Shown: positions 35,401 to 43,738 of the stretch, one piece after another
How positions within the stretch are numbered: the stretch's first letter is position 1
Layout: each line of letters starts with the position of its first letter
Assembly: GCA_021783695.1 (NCBI GenBank)
Contig: JAJXTO010000004.1
Span: forward strand, 1-64,000
Length of the DNA stretch: 64,000 bases
Origin: Pseudomonadota bacterium
GTDB lineage: Bacteria; Pseudomonadota; Gammaproteobacteria; Burkholderiales; Burkholderiaceae_C
Direction: 5' to 3'
Notes under the pieces: model-generated
Seen by the model: only the letters and a program-made list of their open reading frames with translations
Databases searched by the model: none
Told to the model about the DNA's origin: nothing
Position numbers and translations under genes: made by a program

Positions 35401-38138
35401 TCGTGCGGCAGCCACGCCAGGGTGAGCAATGCGCGTGCGAATTGCTCACCGCTGCTGTGCAAGGCGGCGCGCAGATGCTGGCCGATCCGCACGTTCTGTG
35501 GCTTGAGAAACAAGCCGATCTGCAGCGCCAGCAGCGGGGGCACGAACACCACGGCCAGCACTGCCAGGGTCCAAGCCGCGACCTGGGCTACGGCGAACCA
35601 GCCCATCAGCAGTAAAACAAGCAGCGACGCAGGCACCAGGCTGCGGCGCAGGTTGTCGAACATCTTCCAGCGCGACAGCGCCGACAGGGGATTGCGCGCG
35701 CGCTTGCCATCCGGCGTACGCGTCCAGGGCAGTACCCAGGCAAGCAACTGCCAGTCGCCCCGAATCCAGCGATGGCGACGGCTCACGTCGCTGCCATACC
35801 GCGACGGATAGTCCTCGAAGAGTTGCACGTCGCTGATCAGGCCCGAGCGCGCGAAGCAGCCTTCAACCAGATCATGGCTGAGGATGCGGTTGTCGGCAAA
35901 GCGGTCGGCGAGGACATGCTCGAAGACATCGACGTCGTAGATGCCCTTGCCGACGAACGAGCCTTCGTCGAACAGGTCCTGGTAGAGATCGGACACGGCG
36001 CGCGTGTAGGGATCGATGCCGGCGTCGCTGCCAAACAATTGCGCGTAGGTCGACCGCACCACGCTCGGCAAGCTGATGCCCATGCGCGGCTGCAGGATGG
36101 CGTGGCCCGCGATGACGCGCCGCGTGACAGGATCCACCACGGGACGATTGAGCGGATGCGCCATGGCACCGACGAACTTGCGCGCCACATCGCGCGGCAA
36201 CTGGGTGTCTGTGTCCAGGGTGATGACGTACTTGACCTCGGACAGCACCTCGGTGCGGCCGACGACGCACAGGAAATGCGCAGCGCCCGCGCCGCGCAAC
36301 AGCCCGTTGAGCTCGACGAGCTTGCCGCGCTTGCGTTCGTATCCCATCCACAGCTTCTCACGTGCGTTCCAGCGGCGCGGGCGGTGCAGCAGAAAAAAGC
36401 GGTCCGACTGGGCATCCGGATGACTGGTGTTGAGGGCATCGATACCCCGCCTGGCGTGAAGGAGCAATGCTGCGTCCTCGTCCAGCACTTCGCTTGGCGC
36501 ATCGGCAAAATCGGTCAGCAAGGCAAAGTGCAGATGGGGATCGCGATTGGCCAGGAAGCGCACTTCCAAGGCGTCGACCAGTTCGTCCACGTCCTGCATG
36601 CGGGTCAGCATGGCGGGAATCACCACCAGGGTGCGCACATGGGGCGGCAAGCCTTTGGAAAAATCCAGCCGTGGCAGCAAGCGCGGCGAGACCACGACGG
36701 AGGCGAACCAATTCGTCAGACTGATGGCCAACTGGCTGCTGACCAGGATGACCGGCAAGGCTATCAGGGCGCAGAGCCAGCCTTGCAGTCCATTGCGTAC
36801 CAAGACCTGCAACAGCGGCAGCGCGAGCAGGGTCAGCAGCAGCGCGGTTGTGCCGAGATACAGCCGCAGGGGCGCGCGTCGGGCCAGGCGGCGCAGTGGA
36901 CTGAATGCCGGGTGGCGGATGGTGATGCGCTGCTCCAGCGCAGCCAGTCCGTTGTCGACGAGGAAGTAGCCCACATGGTCATGCACCGCAGACCGCGCGG
37001 GATCGGCCGCGGGACCGTGGGCCAGTGCGACAGCGGCCTGCGCCACTTCGCTCTCGCTGCGTGCACTGTGTTTCGCCAGGCGTTCCACCACATGGCGGTA
37101 GTGGTCGCGGGTGACGAAATCCATCGCCGCGTAGACCCCGGCCGGATCGGTGCACAGGATGTGCTCGACGTGGCTCATCGACTCGACAAAAATGCGCCAG
37201 TCCATGCTGGACAGCATGCGCAAGCTGCCGATGCAGTTGCCGATCGTGACTTGGTCGGCCGCCTGCTGCTGCGCTTCCAGTTGCACCATCCGCTCGATGC
37301 TGTGACCGGCCTCGGACAGCGTCTGCTCGATCCAGTTCAGCGCCAGCGCCAGCGCCGGCCCTTGGCCCTGCAGCCGACGTGTCAACTCGGCCACGAACGA
37401 GCAGGCCATGGGCGGTCCCGAGCGTGCCATGTCGGCCACGGCGAGCACCACGCTCTTTGGATCGCTCTCGGCGACTTCCGTCATGCGGTCGGCCCATTGG
37501 TCGGCCACGTTGCGGTCCGTCCATTCCGCCAGGACGCGCACGGCCACGCGACGCAGGTTCTCGATCAAGCCCAGCCGCAACATGATGGGAATTGCCCACA
37601 ACTCCCCGAGCTTGAGCGGAGCGACCGTCTGATACGACGCGACGAAACGACGCAGGCTCTCGCCATCCACGCGACCATCGCCGTGGGCAATGGTTTCCAG
37701 CGCGATGTCATAAACCCGCGGCAATTTGGCCGAAGGTCCGTCGAGCAGGCGAGGCAGCTCACGGCTGTAGCCCTTGGGCAGATCGCGCTGCGCGGTACGG
37801 ATCTGCTCTTCAATGAGGTAATCGTTGTCCAGCAGCCACTCAGCCGCGGGAGTGATGCGTTGGCCCTTGTGCGTCGCCTGCGTCAGCAACGTGCTGACTT
37901 GCGCCAGCGTGGTTTCGTTGTCAGACAGGCGCGCGAGCAGTGTGTTGTTGCGCGACTCCTCGGACGCGTGATGGCGCTGGGCCAGCACGACCCCGTACAA
38001 CTCCATCTGGTCGGCGCTGAGCAGTTCTGAGCGCAGGGCGGGCTCTGCAACTCCCGCTGGAAGTCGTGTGAACAGCGATGACAGCCGGTCTTTGCGCCGG
38101 GCAGAGTTGAACCGTGCGATGAAATGGGTGATTTTCAA
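29427..38138 (-). CDS. Cyclic beta-1,2-glucan synthase-like protein (NdvB/ChvB family)
   Basis: At 2903 residues this is by far the largest gene of the window and close to the usual 2800-2900 of NdvB/Cgs proteins. In order: an N-terminal helical region, membrane segments about 420-480, a GT84 glycosyltransferase region with YVITLDTDTQLPRDVA near residue 643 (metal-binding DTD) and RRHRWIRGDWQLLAW near 790, a second membrane cluster about 830-1000, glucoamylase-like and sheet domains, and a C-terminal GH94-type phosphorylase domain with GTGDWNDGMNRVG around 2576, holding the catalytic aspartate. The enzyme starts, elongates, sizes and cyclises a periplasmic glucan used in osmotic adaptation and surface functions. 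The listed start is a TTG (38138); no ATG gives a better N-terminus nearby. Confidence 0.9.
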   Translation of the reverse strand: MKITHFIARFNSARRKDRLSSLFTRLPAGVAEPALRSELLSADQMELYGVVLAQRHHASEESRNNTLLARLSDNETTLAQVSTLLTQATHKGQRITPAAEWLLDNDYLIEEQIRTAQRDLPKGYSRELPRLLDGPSAKLPRVYDIALETIAHGDGRVDGESLRRFVASYQTVAPLKLGELWAIPIMLRLGLIENLRRVAVRVLAEWTDRNVADQWADRMTEVAESDPKSVVLAVADMARSGPPMACSFVAELTRRLQGQGPALALALNWIEQTLSEAGHSIERMVQLEAQQQAADQVTIGNCIGSLRMLSSMDWRIFVESMSHVEHILCTDPAGVYAAMDFVTRDHYRHVVERLAKHSARSESEVAQAAVALAHGPAADPARSAVHDHVGYFLVDNGLAALEQRITIRHPAFSPLRRLARRAPLRLYLGTTALLLTLLALPLLQVLVRNGLQGWLCALIALPVILVSSQLAISLTNWFASVVVSPRLLPRLDFSKGLPPHVRTLVVIPAMLTRMQDVDELVDALEVRFLANRDPHLHFALLTDFADAPSEVLDEDAALLLHARRGIDALNTSHPDAQSDRFFLLHRPRRWNAREKLWMGYERKRGKLVELNGLLRGAGAAHFLCVVGRTEVLSEVKYVITLDTDTQLPRDVARKFVGAMAHPLNRPVVDPVTRRVIAGHAILQPRMGISLPSVVRSTYAQLFGSDAGIDPYTRAVSDLYQDLFDEGSFVGKGIYDVDVFEHVLADRFADNRILSHDLVEGCFARSGLISDVQLFEDYPSRYGSDVSRRHRWIRGDWQLLAWVLPWTRTPDGKRARNPLSALSRWKMFDNLRRSLVPASLLVLLLMGWFAVAQVAAWTLAVLAVVFVPPLLALQIGLFLKPQNVRIGQHLRAALHSSGEQFARALLTLAWLPHEALYSVDAILRTLWRMTLTRRRLLQWNPSREVERGHGDRLVGSIKTMAVGPVLALLTAMALLLVRPDALWIAAPLLLLWLASPVMAWRISLPVTTRRYVPTHQALRFLRRQARKTWAFFETYVGAQDHGLPPDNMQEQPVIVIAHRTSPTNMGLALLANLAAYDLGYLSIGGLLLRTEQTLQTMQELPKYRGHFFNWYDTLSLQPLAPRYVSAVDSGNLAGHLLTLRSGLLELVDAPLFDARLLQGLDDTFALLHEAVLARTGDTTALHAYRDFLDAARADPPQTLAAAAMCLNDLLGAIDAVALDDAVPAWDAGEAGAISDVVFWQQALHAQCREISVALQKFMACASPSMRVMQPVPTPRQLAEVWNDIDALDDLNSPRSGWETAAEMLRTIERLAQQAGTLAQMDYNFLYDSQRDLLSIGYNVDERRLDAGFYDLLASEARLTNFVAIAQEQLPQDSWFALGRLLTTSGGEPVLLSWSGSMFEYLMPMLVMPNYSGTLLDQTCRAAVARQVEYGQQLGLPWGVSESCYNTQDTQFNYQYRAFGVPGLGLKRGLSEELVVAPYASALALMVEPAAACANLQRLAAAGVEGRYGMYEAVDFTPARLPRGQGSAVVRAFMAHHQGMSLLAFDHLLQQQPMQRRFASDPSLRATLLLLQERVPKTAAEYRHAAAAVAPQALARAAENSLRILTDPDSGRLAVQLLSNGRYHVMVNGAGSGYSRYRDMAVTRWREDISSDDRGTFCYLRDVSSGAVWSGAHQPTKAAAASYEAIFSDARAEFRVRKNDFDTHTEIVVSPEDDIELRRLRVTNRGRSRRTIEITSYAEVVLAPALADALHPAFSKLFVQTELAQPLQAILCSRRPRSSTEAVPWMCHLMAVHDAHIDAISYETDRARFIGRGRSAADPLVMDSGQQHHSLSNTAGSVLDPIVAIRCYITLDPEQSALIDLVTGVGDSRDACLHLIEKYRDRHLADRVFDLAWTHSQVMLRQLNASQADAQLYEELAACLLYAQSTLRADPGILRANRRGQSGLWGQAVSGDLPIVLVHIANPAHIALVRQLVQAHAYWRLKGLAVDLVIWNEDLAGYRQQLQDQIMGLIASGVGATLIDRPGGIFVRPAQQISSEDRLLMQSAARVVLSDDRGTLAEQVGRRRPQKQPEAFIATSARHAEPKRYGNTVVVAETPATPLLLPNPCGGFAADGREYVITLDADQNTPAPWANVLANAQFGTVLSESGGAYTWGENAHEFRLTPWHNDPVTDASGEALYVRDEESGHYWSPTPLPRRGEGAYRIRHGFGYSVFEHSEDGIRTELWVYVALDAAVKFSVLKVHNTSGRARRLSATGYVEWVLGDLREKTAMHVVSEADPVTGALLARNAYNTEFSGRVAFFDAEHPARSVTGDRSEFLGRNGSLRDPAAMTHAHLSGQVGAALDPCAAIQIPFDLGAGDKRDIIFRLGMAGSPKEASALVQRCRGVGTAAAALGAVHAHWSSTLGAVQVRTPDPALDVLVNGWLLYQVIASRFLARSGYYQSGGAIGFRDQLQDAMAMIHAQPGAVRQHLLLCAAHQFGEGDVQHWWHPPLDRGVRTRCSDDYLWLPLCVSRYVHLTGDHAALDETAPYLEGRAVSPDEEAYYDRPTRTERRESLYQHCVRAIEHSMPRGAHGLPLMGTGDWNDGMNRVGDQGRGESVWLGFFLHEVLLRFVPLAQSHGDAAFAARCTATAATLRINLDQHGWDGAWYRRAYFDDGTPLGSAADAECQIDAIAQSWAVLSGAADADRQRQAMDALDQRLVRRDAGLVQLLDPPFDQTPLDPGYIKGYVPGVRENGGQYTHAAVWAAMAFAELGDATRAWELLDMINPVQHARSAADMERYKVEPYVMAADVYASPQHVGRGGWSWYTGSAGWMYRLIVESLLGLRREGDHLRIVPVLPAGWTGFELDYRYGSTLYRIHVLRAASAAVMQGGAAPILLLLDGVTQDAAVIALMDDRLDHDVEVRLPCQN

Positions 38139-38243
38139 AGCAGGTCATGCCGACGCGAACGCCTCGCACCCGGTTGGCAGGTCCGTATTTCCAGCACGAG
38201 TGCAGCGGTGAGGCACCAAGAGGGACGCACTGCGCACCCCAGA

Positions 38244-38396
38244 TTAACCGCCACCCTGATTCGCCCGTTTTCCCGGGTTCTTCTTGCGTGTGGATTTGCC
38301 GCGTTCCTTGCTGCGCTTTTGCCCTGTCGGTTTGACTTGCGGTATGGCGGGCACGGTGCCTGCGCTTTTGGGGTGAGGGTCGGTTTTGACTGGCAT
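38244..38396 (-). CDS. Possible very basic 50-residue protein
   Basis: In the 332-bp gap between the glucan synthase and slipin genes, an ATG at 38396 opens a 50-codon frame rich in Lys, Pro and Gly (VKPTGQKRSKERGKSTRKKN). The ribosome site is weak and the sequence is low complexity, so this may be a nucleic-acid-binding peptide or no gene at all. No family is recognised. The rest of the gap shows no other feature. Confidence 0.3.
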   Translation of the reverse strand: MPVKTDPHPKSAGTVPAIPQVKPTGQKRSKERGKSTRKKNPGKRANQGGG

Positions 38397-38470
38397 GATG
38401 GGCTTTCGGCTGGGGTGTTCAAGGACGATATTGCGTGCGCTGTGCGAGCGCACGCAGGGCGGGAGGCTGC

Positions 38471-39250
38471 TCAAGACTTGTCGGCAACCTTTTCAATGAT
38501 CTGCAAAATGGGCTTGATCAGATCGATCGGCATGGGGAAGATGACCGTGGAGTTTTTCTCGGTGCCGATTTCCGACAGGGTTTGCAGGTAGCGCAGCTGC
38601 ATGCCGCCAGGGGCAGAAGCCAGAATATCCGCCGCATTGACCAAGGTCTGCGCTGCCTGGAACTCCGCATCGGCGTGTATCACCTTGGCGCGACGATCAC
38701 GCTCTGCCTCCGCCTGCTTGGCGATCGCGCGCACCATGTCTTCCGTGAGCTCGATATTGCGGATCTCCACGACGCTGACCTTGATGCCCCAGGCCTCGGT
38801 CTGCGCGTCCAGGATCTCTTTGATGTCCGTATTGATCTTGCCGCGTTCGGACAGCATTTCGTCCAGATCGTGTTTACCCAGGACGGCGCGCAAGGTAGTT
38901 TGCGCCAGCTTGCTGGTTGCGGAGAAAAAGTCTGCCACCTGGATGAACGCCTTTTCCGAATCGATGATGCGGAAATACAGCACCGCATCGACCTTGACGG
39001 ACACGTTGTCCCGCGAGATCACATCCTGCGACGGTACTTCGTGCACGACGGTGCGCAAATCCATGCGGGCCATGCGCTGCAGCACCGGGATCACGAGAAT
39101 CAGTCCGGGCCCCTTGACCTTCTGAAACCGGCCGAGCTGAAACACCACAGCCCGCTGGTATTCATAGATGATTTTGAGCGATGAGGCCAGAAACAGCACC
39201 AGAACAACCAGGACGAGGAACAGCGGAGACAGGATCGGAATGTTGGGCAT
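38471..39250 (-). CDS. Slipin/stomatin-like SPFH (band 7) membrane protein
   Basis: The 259-residue protein has an N-terminal transmembrane segment (PLFLVLVVLVLFLASSLKII), then an SPFH domain: YEYQRAVVFQLGRFQKVKGP, RTVVHEVPSQDVISRDNVSV, IKVSVVEIRNIELTEDMVRA and a coiled AIAKQAEAERDRRAKVIHAD. This is the slipin subgroup, which forms oligomers in membrane microdomains. Slipins often pair with NfeD proteases, but no NfeD gene lies next to it here. ATG 39250 is preferred since the 28 codons before it are unlike the family. Confidence 0.9.
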   Translation of the reverse strand: MPNIPILSPLFLVLVVLVLFLASSLKIIYEYQRAVVFQLGRFQKVKGPGLILVIPVLQRMARMDLRTVVHEVPSQDVISRDNVSVKVDAVLYFRIIDSEKAFIQVADFFSATSKLAQTTLRAVLGKHDLDEMLSERGKINTDIKEILDAQTEAWGIKVSVVEIRNIELTEDMVRAIAKQAEAERDRRAKVIHADAEFQAAQTLVNAADILASAPGGMQLRYLQTLSEIGTEKNSTVIFPMPIDLIKPILQIIEKVADKS

Positions 39251-39525
39251 GGGGTGACGCAGGGCGTCGTATTTGGCGGCGGGAGTGCAGGTCAATGGTG
39301 ACAGCGGCTGCCACAATGACTCAGATGCCGACAAGTCGGGGCATGTCTCAACCAGATTTCAGTTGACCGTCACGCGACGTCTGTTGGTGTGCTCGGGGCG
39401 AATGGGCCATTCGGTGCAGAAGAAGGATTCCACACAGCGCAACGCGCTGCCATGGAACTCCTTCGCAATATAGCCCTAATCGATAGGGCACAGTCCAGTA
39501 AGGCTGCTCTCGCCCAGAAGCTGGA

Positions 39526-39753
39526 GTGGTCATCACCACCAACCTGAGCTTCTCCGAATGGTCGGCCGTGTTTGTTGACCCCAAGATGACGACGGCGTTG
39601 CTGGACCGGCTGACCCATCACTGCCACATCGTGGAGACAGGAAACGAGTCCTACCGTTTCCAGCACAGCAGCATGGCGGCCAAGTCGCGCATCAAAGCGC
39701 GCGAGCAAAAGCGCAAGGGTCTCAGCGCGGCAGCGACGGACGAGCCATTCTGA
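39526..39753 (+). pseudogene. IS21-family istB 3' relic
   Basis: Seventy-five codons from about 39526 match the C-terminus of IstB, the ATPase helper of IS21 transposition: [35 protein letters not shown] and [20 protein letters not shown]. Walker motifs and istA are missing. A closely related C-terminal fragment lies at 48235-48483, so two related copies are present. The 275 bp between the slipin gene and this relic (39251-39525) hold no clear gene; one minus-strand frame there has a strong AAGGAG before a 27-codon ORF but reads like debris. Confidence 0.8.
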
Positions 39754-39910
39754 AGGCCAGCAAGGGGGAAATCCGCTACGGGCTACGCCCTACGCGCCTT
39801 TCCTCCTTGCTTGATTCCAATTCAAAACCGCCAAGACAGGAGACCGTTCAAAAGCAGCCACTGAGTACACTTGTCCACAGTTGCCGATTCAAAAAGCAGC
39901 TACCCGCCCT

Positions 39911-39953
39911 GGGTCAATATTCAATCGGCAGGGTGGGTCAATATTCGATCGGC
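39911..39953. repeat. IS21 right-end direct repeats
   Basis: Two 19-bp copies, 39911-39929 and 39935-39953, share GGGTCAATATTC-ATCGGC with one mismatch and a 24-bp period. IS21-family elements end in several such direct repeats that bind the transposase, and these sit just past the istB relic as expected. A third weaker copy of the TTCGATC core follows at 39964. The interval 39754-40014 is therefore the right terminus of the element. Confidence 0.7.
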
Positions 39954-40014
39954 GCCGACACATGTTCGATCAAGTCTCGCGAGCCAACCAGATTGAGACC
40001 GGCAGCCAAATCGG

Positions 40015-41619
40015 TCAGATCACAAGGTCAGAAGCGGCGAGCAGCGCCTGGGTGTAGGGCTGCTGCGGCGCGCGCAGGACGGCGTCCACCGCGCCATCTT
40101 CTACCACCCGGCCTTCATGCAACACCAGGACGCGATGCGCCAACGCAGCGATCACCGCCAGATCGTGGCTGATGAGCACATACGCCAGGCCATGACGACG
40201 CTGCAGATCGGCGAGGATTTGGAGCACCTGCTGCTGCACCGAGACATCGAGCGCGCTGGTGGGCTCGTCGAGGATGAGGATTTTTGGCTCCAGGATCAGC
40301 GCGCGGGCGATGGCCATGCGCTGGCGCTGGCCGCCAGAAAATGCGTGGGGATAGCGTTGCATCTCGGCGTGCGTCAGTGGCAGCCCGACCTCGGCCAGAA
40401 TGTCCTGCGCGCGCTGCAGGCGCTGCCCTGGGTTCAACTCGGGCCGATGGATTTCCAGCCCTTCCTCAACGATCTGAGCCACGGTGCGCCGTGGCGAGAG
40501 GCTGGAAAACGGGTCCTGGAACACGATCTGCGCCTGCGCGCGCAGCGGACGCAGCGCCCGTGGCGCGAGCGTGGCGGGGTCGCTGCCCAGCAGATCGACC
40601 GTGCCGCCCTGTCGGCGCAGCAGCCCGAGCAGCGCCAGCGCCAGGGTGGATTTGCCGCTGCCTGATTCGCCCACCACACCGAGCGTTTGCCCAGCGGGCA
40701 AGTCCAGCGAGATGTCGCGCAACACCGGATGCCAGCGTTTGCGCCAAAAGCCGCCGCTCTGCGCGAAGCGGACGTCCAGTGACCGCGCACGCAATACGAG
40801 GGCTTGCTCTGCACTATCTGTCGGCGCCGCCTGCACCAGCCGATGCGGGCGGCTTTGCAGCAGCATGCGGGTATAGGGGTGTTGCGGCGCGGCGAACACC
40901 GACTGCACCGCACCGGCCTCCACCACCCTGCCCTGCTGCATCACAGCCACGCGGTGGGTGTAGCGGCGCACCAGGTTGAGGTCATGGGTAATGAACAGCA
41001 GCGCCAGACCGTACTCGGCCTGCAGGGCGTCGAGCAAGTCGAGGATCTGTTTGCGCACGGTGACGTCGAGCGCGGTGGTGGGCTCGTCGGCCAGCAGCAG
41101 GCGCGGTCTGCAGGCCAGCGCCATGGCAATCATCACCCGCTGGCGCTGGCCGCCGGAGAGCTGATGCGGATAGTTCAGCGCGCGCCGCGCCGGATCGGCA
41201 ATGCCCATCTGGGCGAGCAGTTCCACCGCACGCGTCCACGCGGCGCGACGGGGCAAGGCTTCATGCAGTTCCAGCACCTCGGCGATCTGCCGCCCCACAG
41301 GATGCAACGGGTTGAGCGCGGTCATCGGCTCCTGGAAGATCATGGCGATGTCCTTGCCACGGATGGCGCGCATGTGCCGCTCGCTCAGGCTGGCGAGTTC
41401 GCGGCCATCGAACTGCACGCTGCCGCCTTGCTGCGCGCCGTCGAGCAGACGCAGGATCGCCAGTGCCGACACGGTCTTGCCCGAGCCCGATTCGCCCACG
41501 AGGGCGACTTTTTCTCCCGCGGCGATGTCGAGATCGACGCCCTGCACCACGGTCTGCGTGCCGAAGCGCACAGACAGATCGCGCACCCTGAGCAATGCAG
41601 AAGAAGGCATGCCGCTCAT
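40015..41619 (-). CDS. yejF: Peptide/microcin-type ABC importer, twin ATPase YejF
   Basis: This 534-residue protein contains two complete ABC ATPase domains in one chain. Domain 1 (about 8-260) has Walker A GESGSGKT and signature LSGGQRQRV; domain 2 (about 280-530) has GESGSGKS and FSGGQRQRM with Walker [14 protein letters not shown]. Both carry the C-terminal oligopeptide-transporter extension. It powers YejABE in taking up peptides. The ATG at 41619 overlaps the yejE stop as ATGA. An in-frame extension upstream (to 41907) is rejected because it lies inside yejE. Confidence 0.93.
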   Translation of the reverse strand: MSGMPSSALLRVRDLSVRFGTQTVVQGVDLDIAAGEKVALVGESGSGKTVSALAILRLLDGAQQGGSVQFDGRELASLSERHMRAIRGKDIAMIFQEPMTALNPLHPVGRQIAEVLELHEALPRRAAWTRAVELLAQMGIADPARRALNYPHQLSGGQRQRVMIAMALACRPRLLLADEPTTALDVTVRKQILDLLDALQAEYGLALLFITHDLNLVRRYTHRVAVMQQGRVVEAGAVQSVFAAPQHPYTRMLLQSRPHRLVQAAPTDSAEQALVLRARSLDVRFAQSGGFWRKRWHPVLRDISLDLPAGQTLGVVGESGSGKSTLALALLGLLRRQGGTVDLLGSDPATLAPRALRPLRAQAQIVFQDPFSSLSPRRTVAQIVEEGLEIHRPELNPGQRLQRAQDILAEVGLPLTHAEMQRYPHAFSGGQRQRMAIARALILEPKILILDEPTSALDVSVQQQVLQILADLQRRHGLAYVLISHDLAVIAALAHRVLVLHEGRVVEDGAVDAVLRAPQQPYTQALLAASDLVI

Positions 41620-42683
41620 CTCCCGCCGGTGCCCGGCTGCCGGGGATCGAGCGCGTCGCGCAAGGCTTCGCCGATGAAGGTCAGCAGCAGCAGGATGGTG
41701 ACCAGTGCGCCGAACGCCGCCGCCGAAATCCACCAGGCGTCGAGATTGGCCTTGCCCTGCGCCAGCAGTTCGCCCAGACTGGGGGTGGGTGGCGGCACGC
41801 CCAGACCGAGAAAATCCAGGCTGGTCAGCGCCAGCAGCGCGCCACTCATGCGAAACGGCAGAAAGGTCACCACTGGGGTGAGGCTGTTGGGCAGGATGTG
41901 CCGCCACATGATGCGCCCGTGCGACAGCCCCAACGCCTGCGCCGCGCGCACATAGTCCATCTGCCGGTTGCGCAGGAATTCGGCGCGCACGTAATCGGCC
42001 AGCCCCATCCAGCCGAACAGCGACAGCAGGATGAGCAACAGCGCCAGCCCCGGGGCGAACACCGCGGAAAAAATGATCAACAGATAGAGCTCGGGCATCG
42101 CGCCCCAGACCTCCATGAACCGCTGCACCGACAGGTCGATGCGCCCGCCGAAATAGCCCTGCACCGCACCGATGAGCAGACCCAGCGCCGTGCCCGTGAC
42201 CGTGAGCGCCAGGGCGAACAGTACCGAGAGCCGAAAACCGTAGATCAGCCGCGCCAGCACGTCGCGACCGCGGTCGTCGGTGCCCAGCCAGTGACGCGCG
42301 GAGGGCGAGGAAGGAAACGGCCGCTGCGCGTAATAGTCGATGGTGGTGGCGCTGTAGGGAATGGGCGGATAGAGCGCGAAATTGCCCGGTGCGGAGAGCC
42401 TGGCGCGGATATAGGGGTCGAGATAATCGGTCGGGGTGTGAAAGTCGCCGCCAAACGTGGTTTCGGGATCACTGTGCAGCATGGGCAGATAGAACTGGCC
42501 GTCGTAGCGCACCAGCAGGGGCTTGTCGTTGCTGAGCACCGGGGCCAGCAGGCTCAGGCCGAACAGCAGCACAAACAGCCACAGACTCCAGCGCCCCAGC
42601 CGGTGCGCCTTGAACCGCGCCCATCCGCGCGACAGAAAAGGAGGGTGCGACAGGCGCGCAGAGGCTGGCACGGCCGCGCTCAC
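41616..42683 (-). CDS. yejE: ABC importer permease YejE
   Basis: The 355-residue permease has an N-terminal membrane anchor (WSLWLFVLLFGLSLLAPVLS) and a periplasmic domain containing DPETTFGGDFHTPTDYLDP. A BPD_transp_1 domain follows with the EAA loop (YVRAAQALGLSHGRIMWRHI). Five helices form the channel half. The start is GTG at 42683, overlapping the yejB stop as GTGA, so translation is coupled. RHWLGTDDRGRDVLARL is the typical dipeptide-permease motif. It pairs with YejB. Confidence 0.93.
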   Translation of the reverse strand: MSAAVPASARLSHPPFLSRGWARFKAHRLGRWSLWLFVLLFGLSLLAPVLSNDKPLLVRYDGQFYLPMLHSDPETTFGGDFHTPTDYLDPYIRARLSAPGNFALYPPIPYSATTIDYYAQRPFPSSPSARHWLGTDDRGRDVLARLIYGFRLSVLFALALTVTGTALGLLIGAVQGYFGGRIDLSVQRFMEVWGAMPELYLLIIFSAVFAPGLALLLILLSLFGWMGLADYVRAEFLRNRQMDYVRAAQALGLSHGRIMWRHILPNSLTPVVTFLPFRMSGALLALTSLDFLGLGVPPPTPSLGELLAQGKANLDAWWISAAAFGALVTILLLLTFIGEALRDALDPRQPGTGGR

Positions 42684-43738
42684 CGCAAGGCTCCGAACTG
42701 GATGCGCGGGTCCACCCAGACATAGCTCAGATCGGCAACCAGCTTGGTGAACAGCCCGATGAGGGTGAACAGATAGAGCGAGCCCATGACCACCGGATAG
42801 TCGCGCCGCATCACCGCCTCATACGACAGCAGGCCCAGGCCAGGTAGCGAAAACAGGGTTTCGATCAGCAGAGAACTTGCAAAGAACGCGCCGATGAACG
42901 CCGCCGGAAAACCGGTCACCAGCGGCACCAGGGCATTGCGCAGCACATGCCGCCACAGCACGGTGCGCTCGCCCAGCCCCTTGGCGCGGGCGGTCAGCAC
43001 ATACTGCTTGCGGATTTCTTCGAGAAATGCATTCTTGGTCAGCATGGTGATGACGGCAAAGCTGCCCGCGGTCGAGGCCAGCACCGGCAGGGTGATGTGC
43101 CACAGATAGTCGGTGATCTTGTGCCACAGGCCGAACTGCGACCAGCCGTCGGACACCAGCCCGCGCAGCGGAAACCATTGCAGCCAGGTTCCACCGGCGA
43201 ACAACACCAGCAGCAACACGCCGAGCACGAAGCCCGGAATGGCATAGCCCACCAGCACGACGATGCTGGTGGACACATCGAAGCGGCTGCCGTGCCGCAC
43301 CGCCTTGGCGATGCCCAGCGGAATGGAGATGAGATAGGTCAGCAAAAAATTCCACAGTCCGAGCGAGATGGACACGGGCAGCCGCTCCTTGATCAGCGTC
43401 CACACCGCCGCGTGGTGGTAGTAGCTGCGCCCCAGATCGAAATGCGCGAACTGCCACAGCATGTCGATGTAGCGCTGCAGCGGGGGTTTGTCGAAGCCGT
43501 AGAGCTGGCGCAATTCGGCCAGTTGCTTGGGCGAGATGCCCTGCGCGCCGCGGTAGATGCCCTGCGCGGTGGCCGCCTCACCTGCCGCGCCGCCGTCCTT
43601 GCCGCGCAGTTGCGACACCATCTGCTCCACCGGCCCGCCTGGAACGAACTGCACCACCGCAAAGGTGATGGTGAGCACGCCCAACAGGGTGGGAATCATC
43701 AGCAGCACGCGCTTGAGAATGTAGGCCCAGAGATTCAT
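42680..43738 (-). CDS. yejB: ABC importer permease YejB
   Basis: This 352-residue membrane permease starts [20 protein letters not shown], as YejB and DppB do. It has the conserved large periplasmic loop (YGFDKPPLQRYIDMLWQFAH) and the EAA-type loop YVLTARAKGLGERTVLWRHV. It forms the channel with YejE. ATG 43738 overlaps the stop of yejA as ATGA. All four genes yejA-yejB-yejE-yejF overlap by 4 bp, one of the tightest operons in the window. Confidence 0.93.
   Translation of the reverse strand: MNLWAYILKRVLLMIPTLLGVLTITFAVVQFVPGGPVEQMVSQLRGKDGGAAGEAATAQGIYRGAQGISPKQLAELRQLYGFDKPPLQRYIDMLWQFAHFDLGRSYYHHAAVWTLIKERLPVSISLGLWNFLLTYLISIPLGIAKAVRHGSRFDVSTSIVVLVGYAIPGFVLGVLLLVLFAGGTWLQWFPLRGLVSDGWSQFGLWHKITDYLWHITLPVLASTAGSFAVITMLTKNAFLEEIRKQYVLTARAKGLGERTVLWRHVLRNALVPLVTGFPAAFIGAFFASSLLIETLFSLPGLGLLSYEAVMRRDYPVVMGSLYLFTLIGLFTKLVADLSYVWVDPRIQFGALR

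Noticed and set aside
35772-38030. 752-codon plus-strand open frame opposite the glucan synthase
   Set aside because: Antisense shadow; the minus-strand gene has catalytic motifs and family-like length.
39370-39486. 27-codon ORF with AAGGAG site on the minus strand
   Set aside because: Too short, no domain, located in IS debris.
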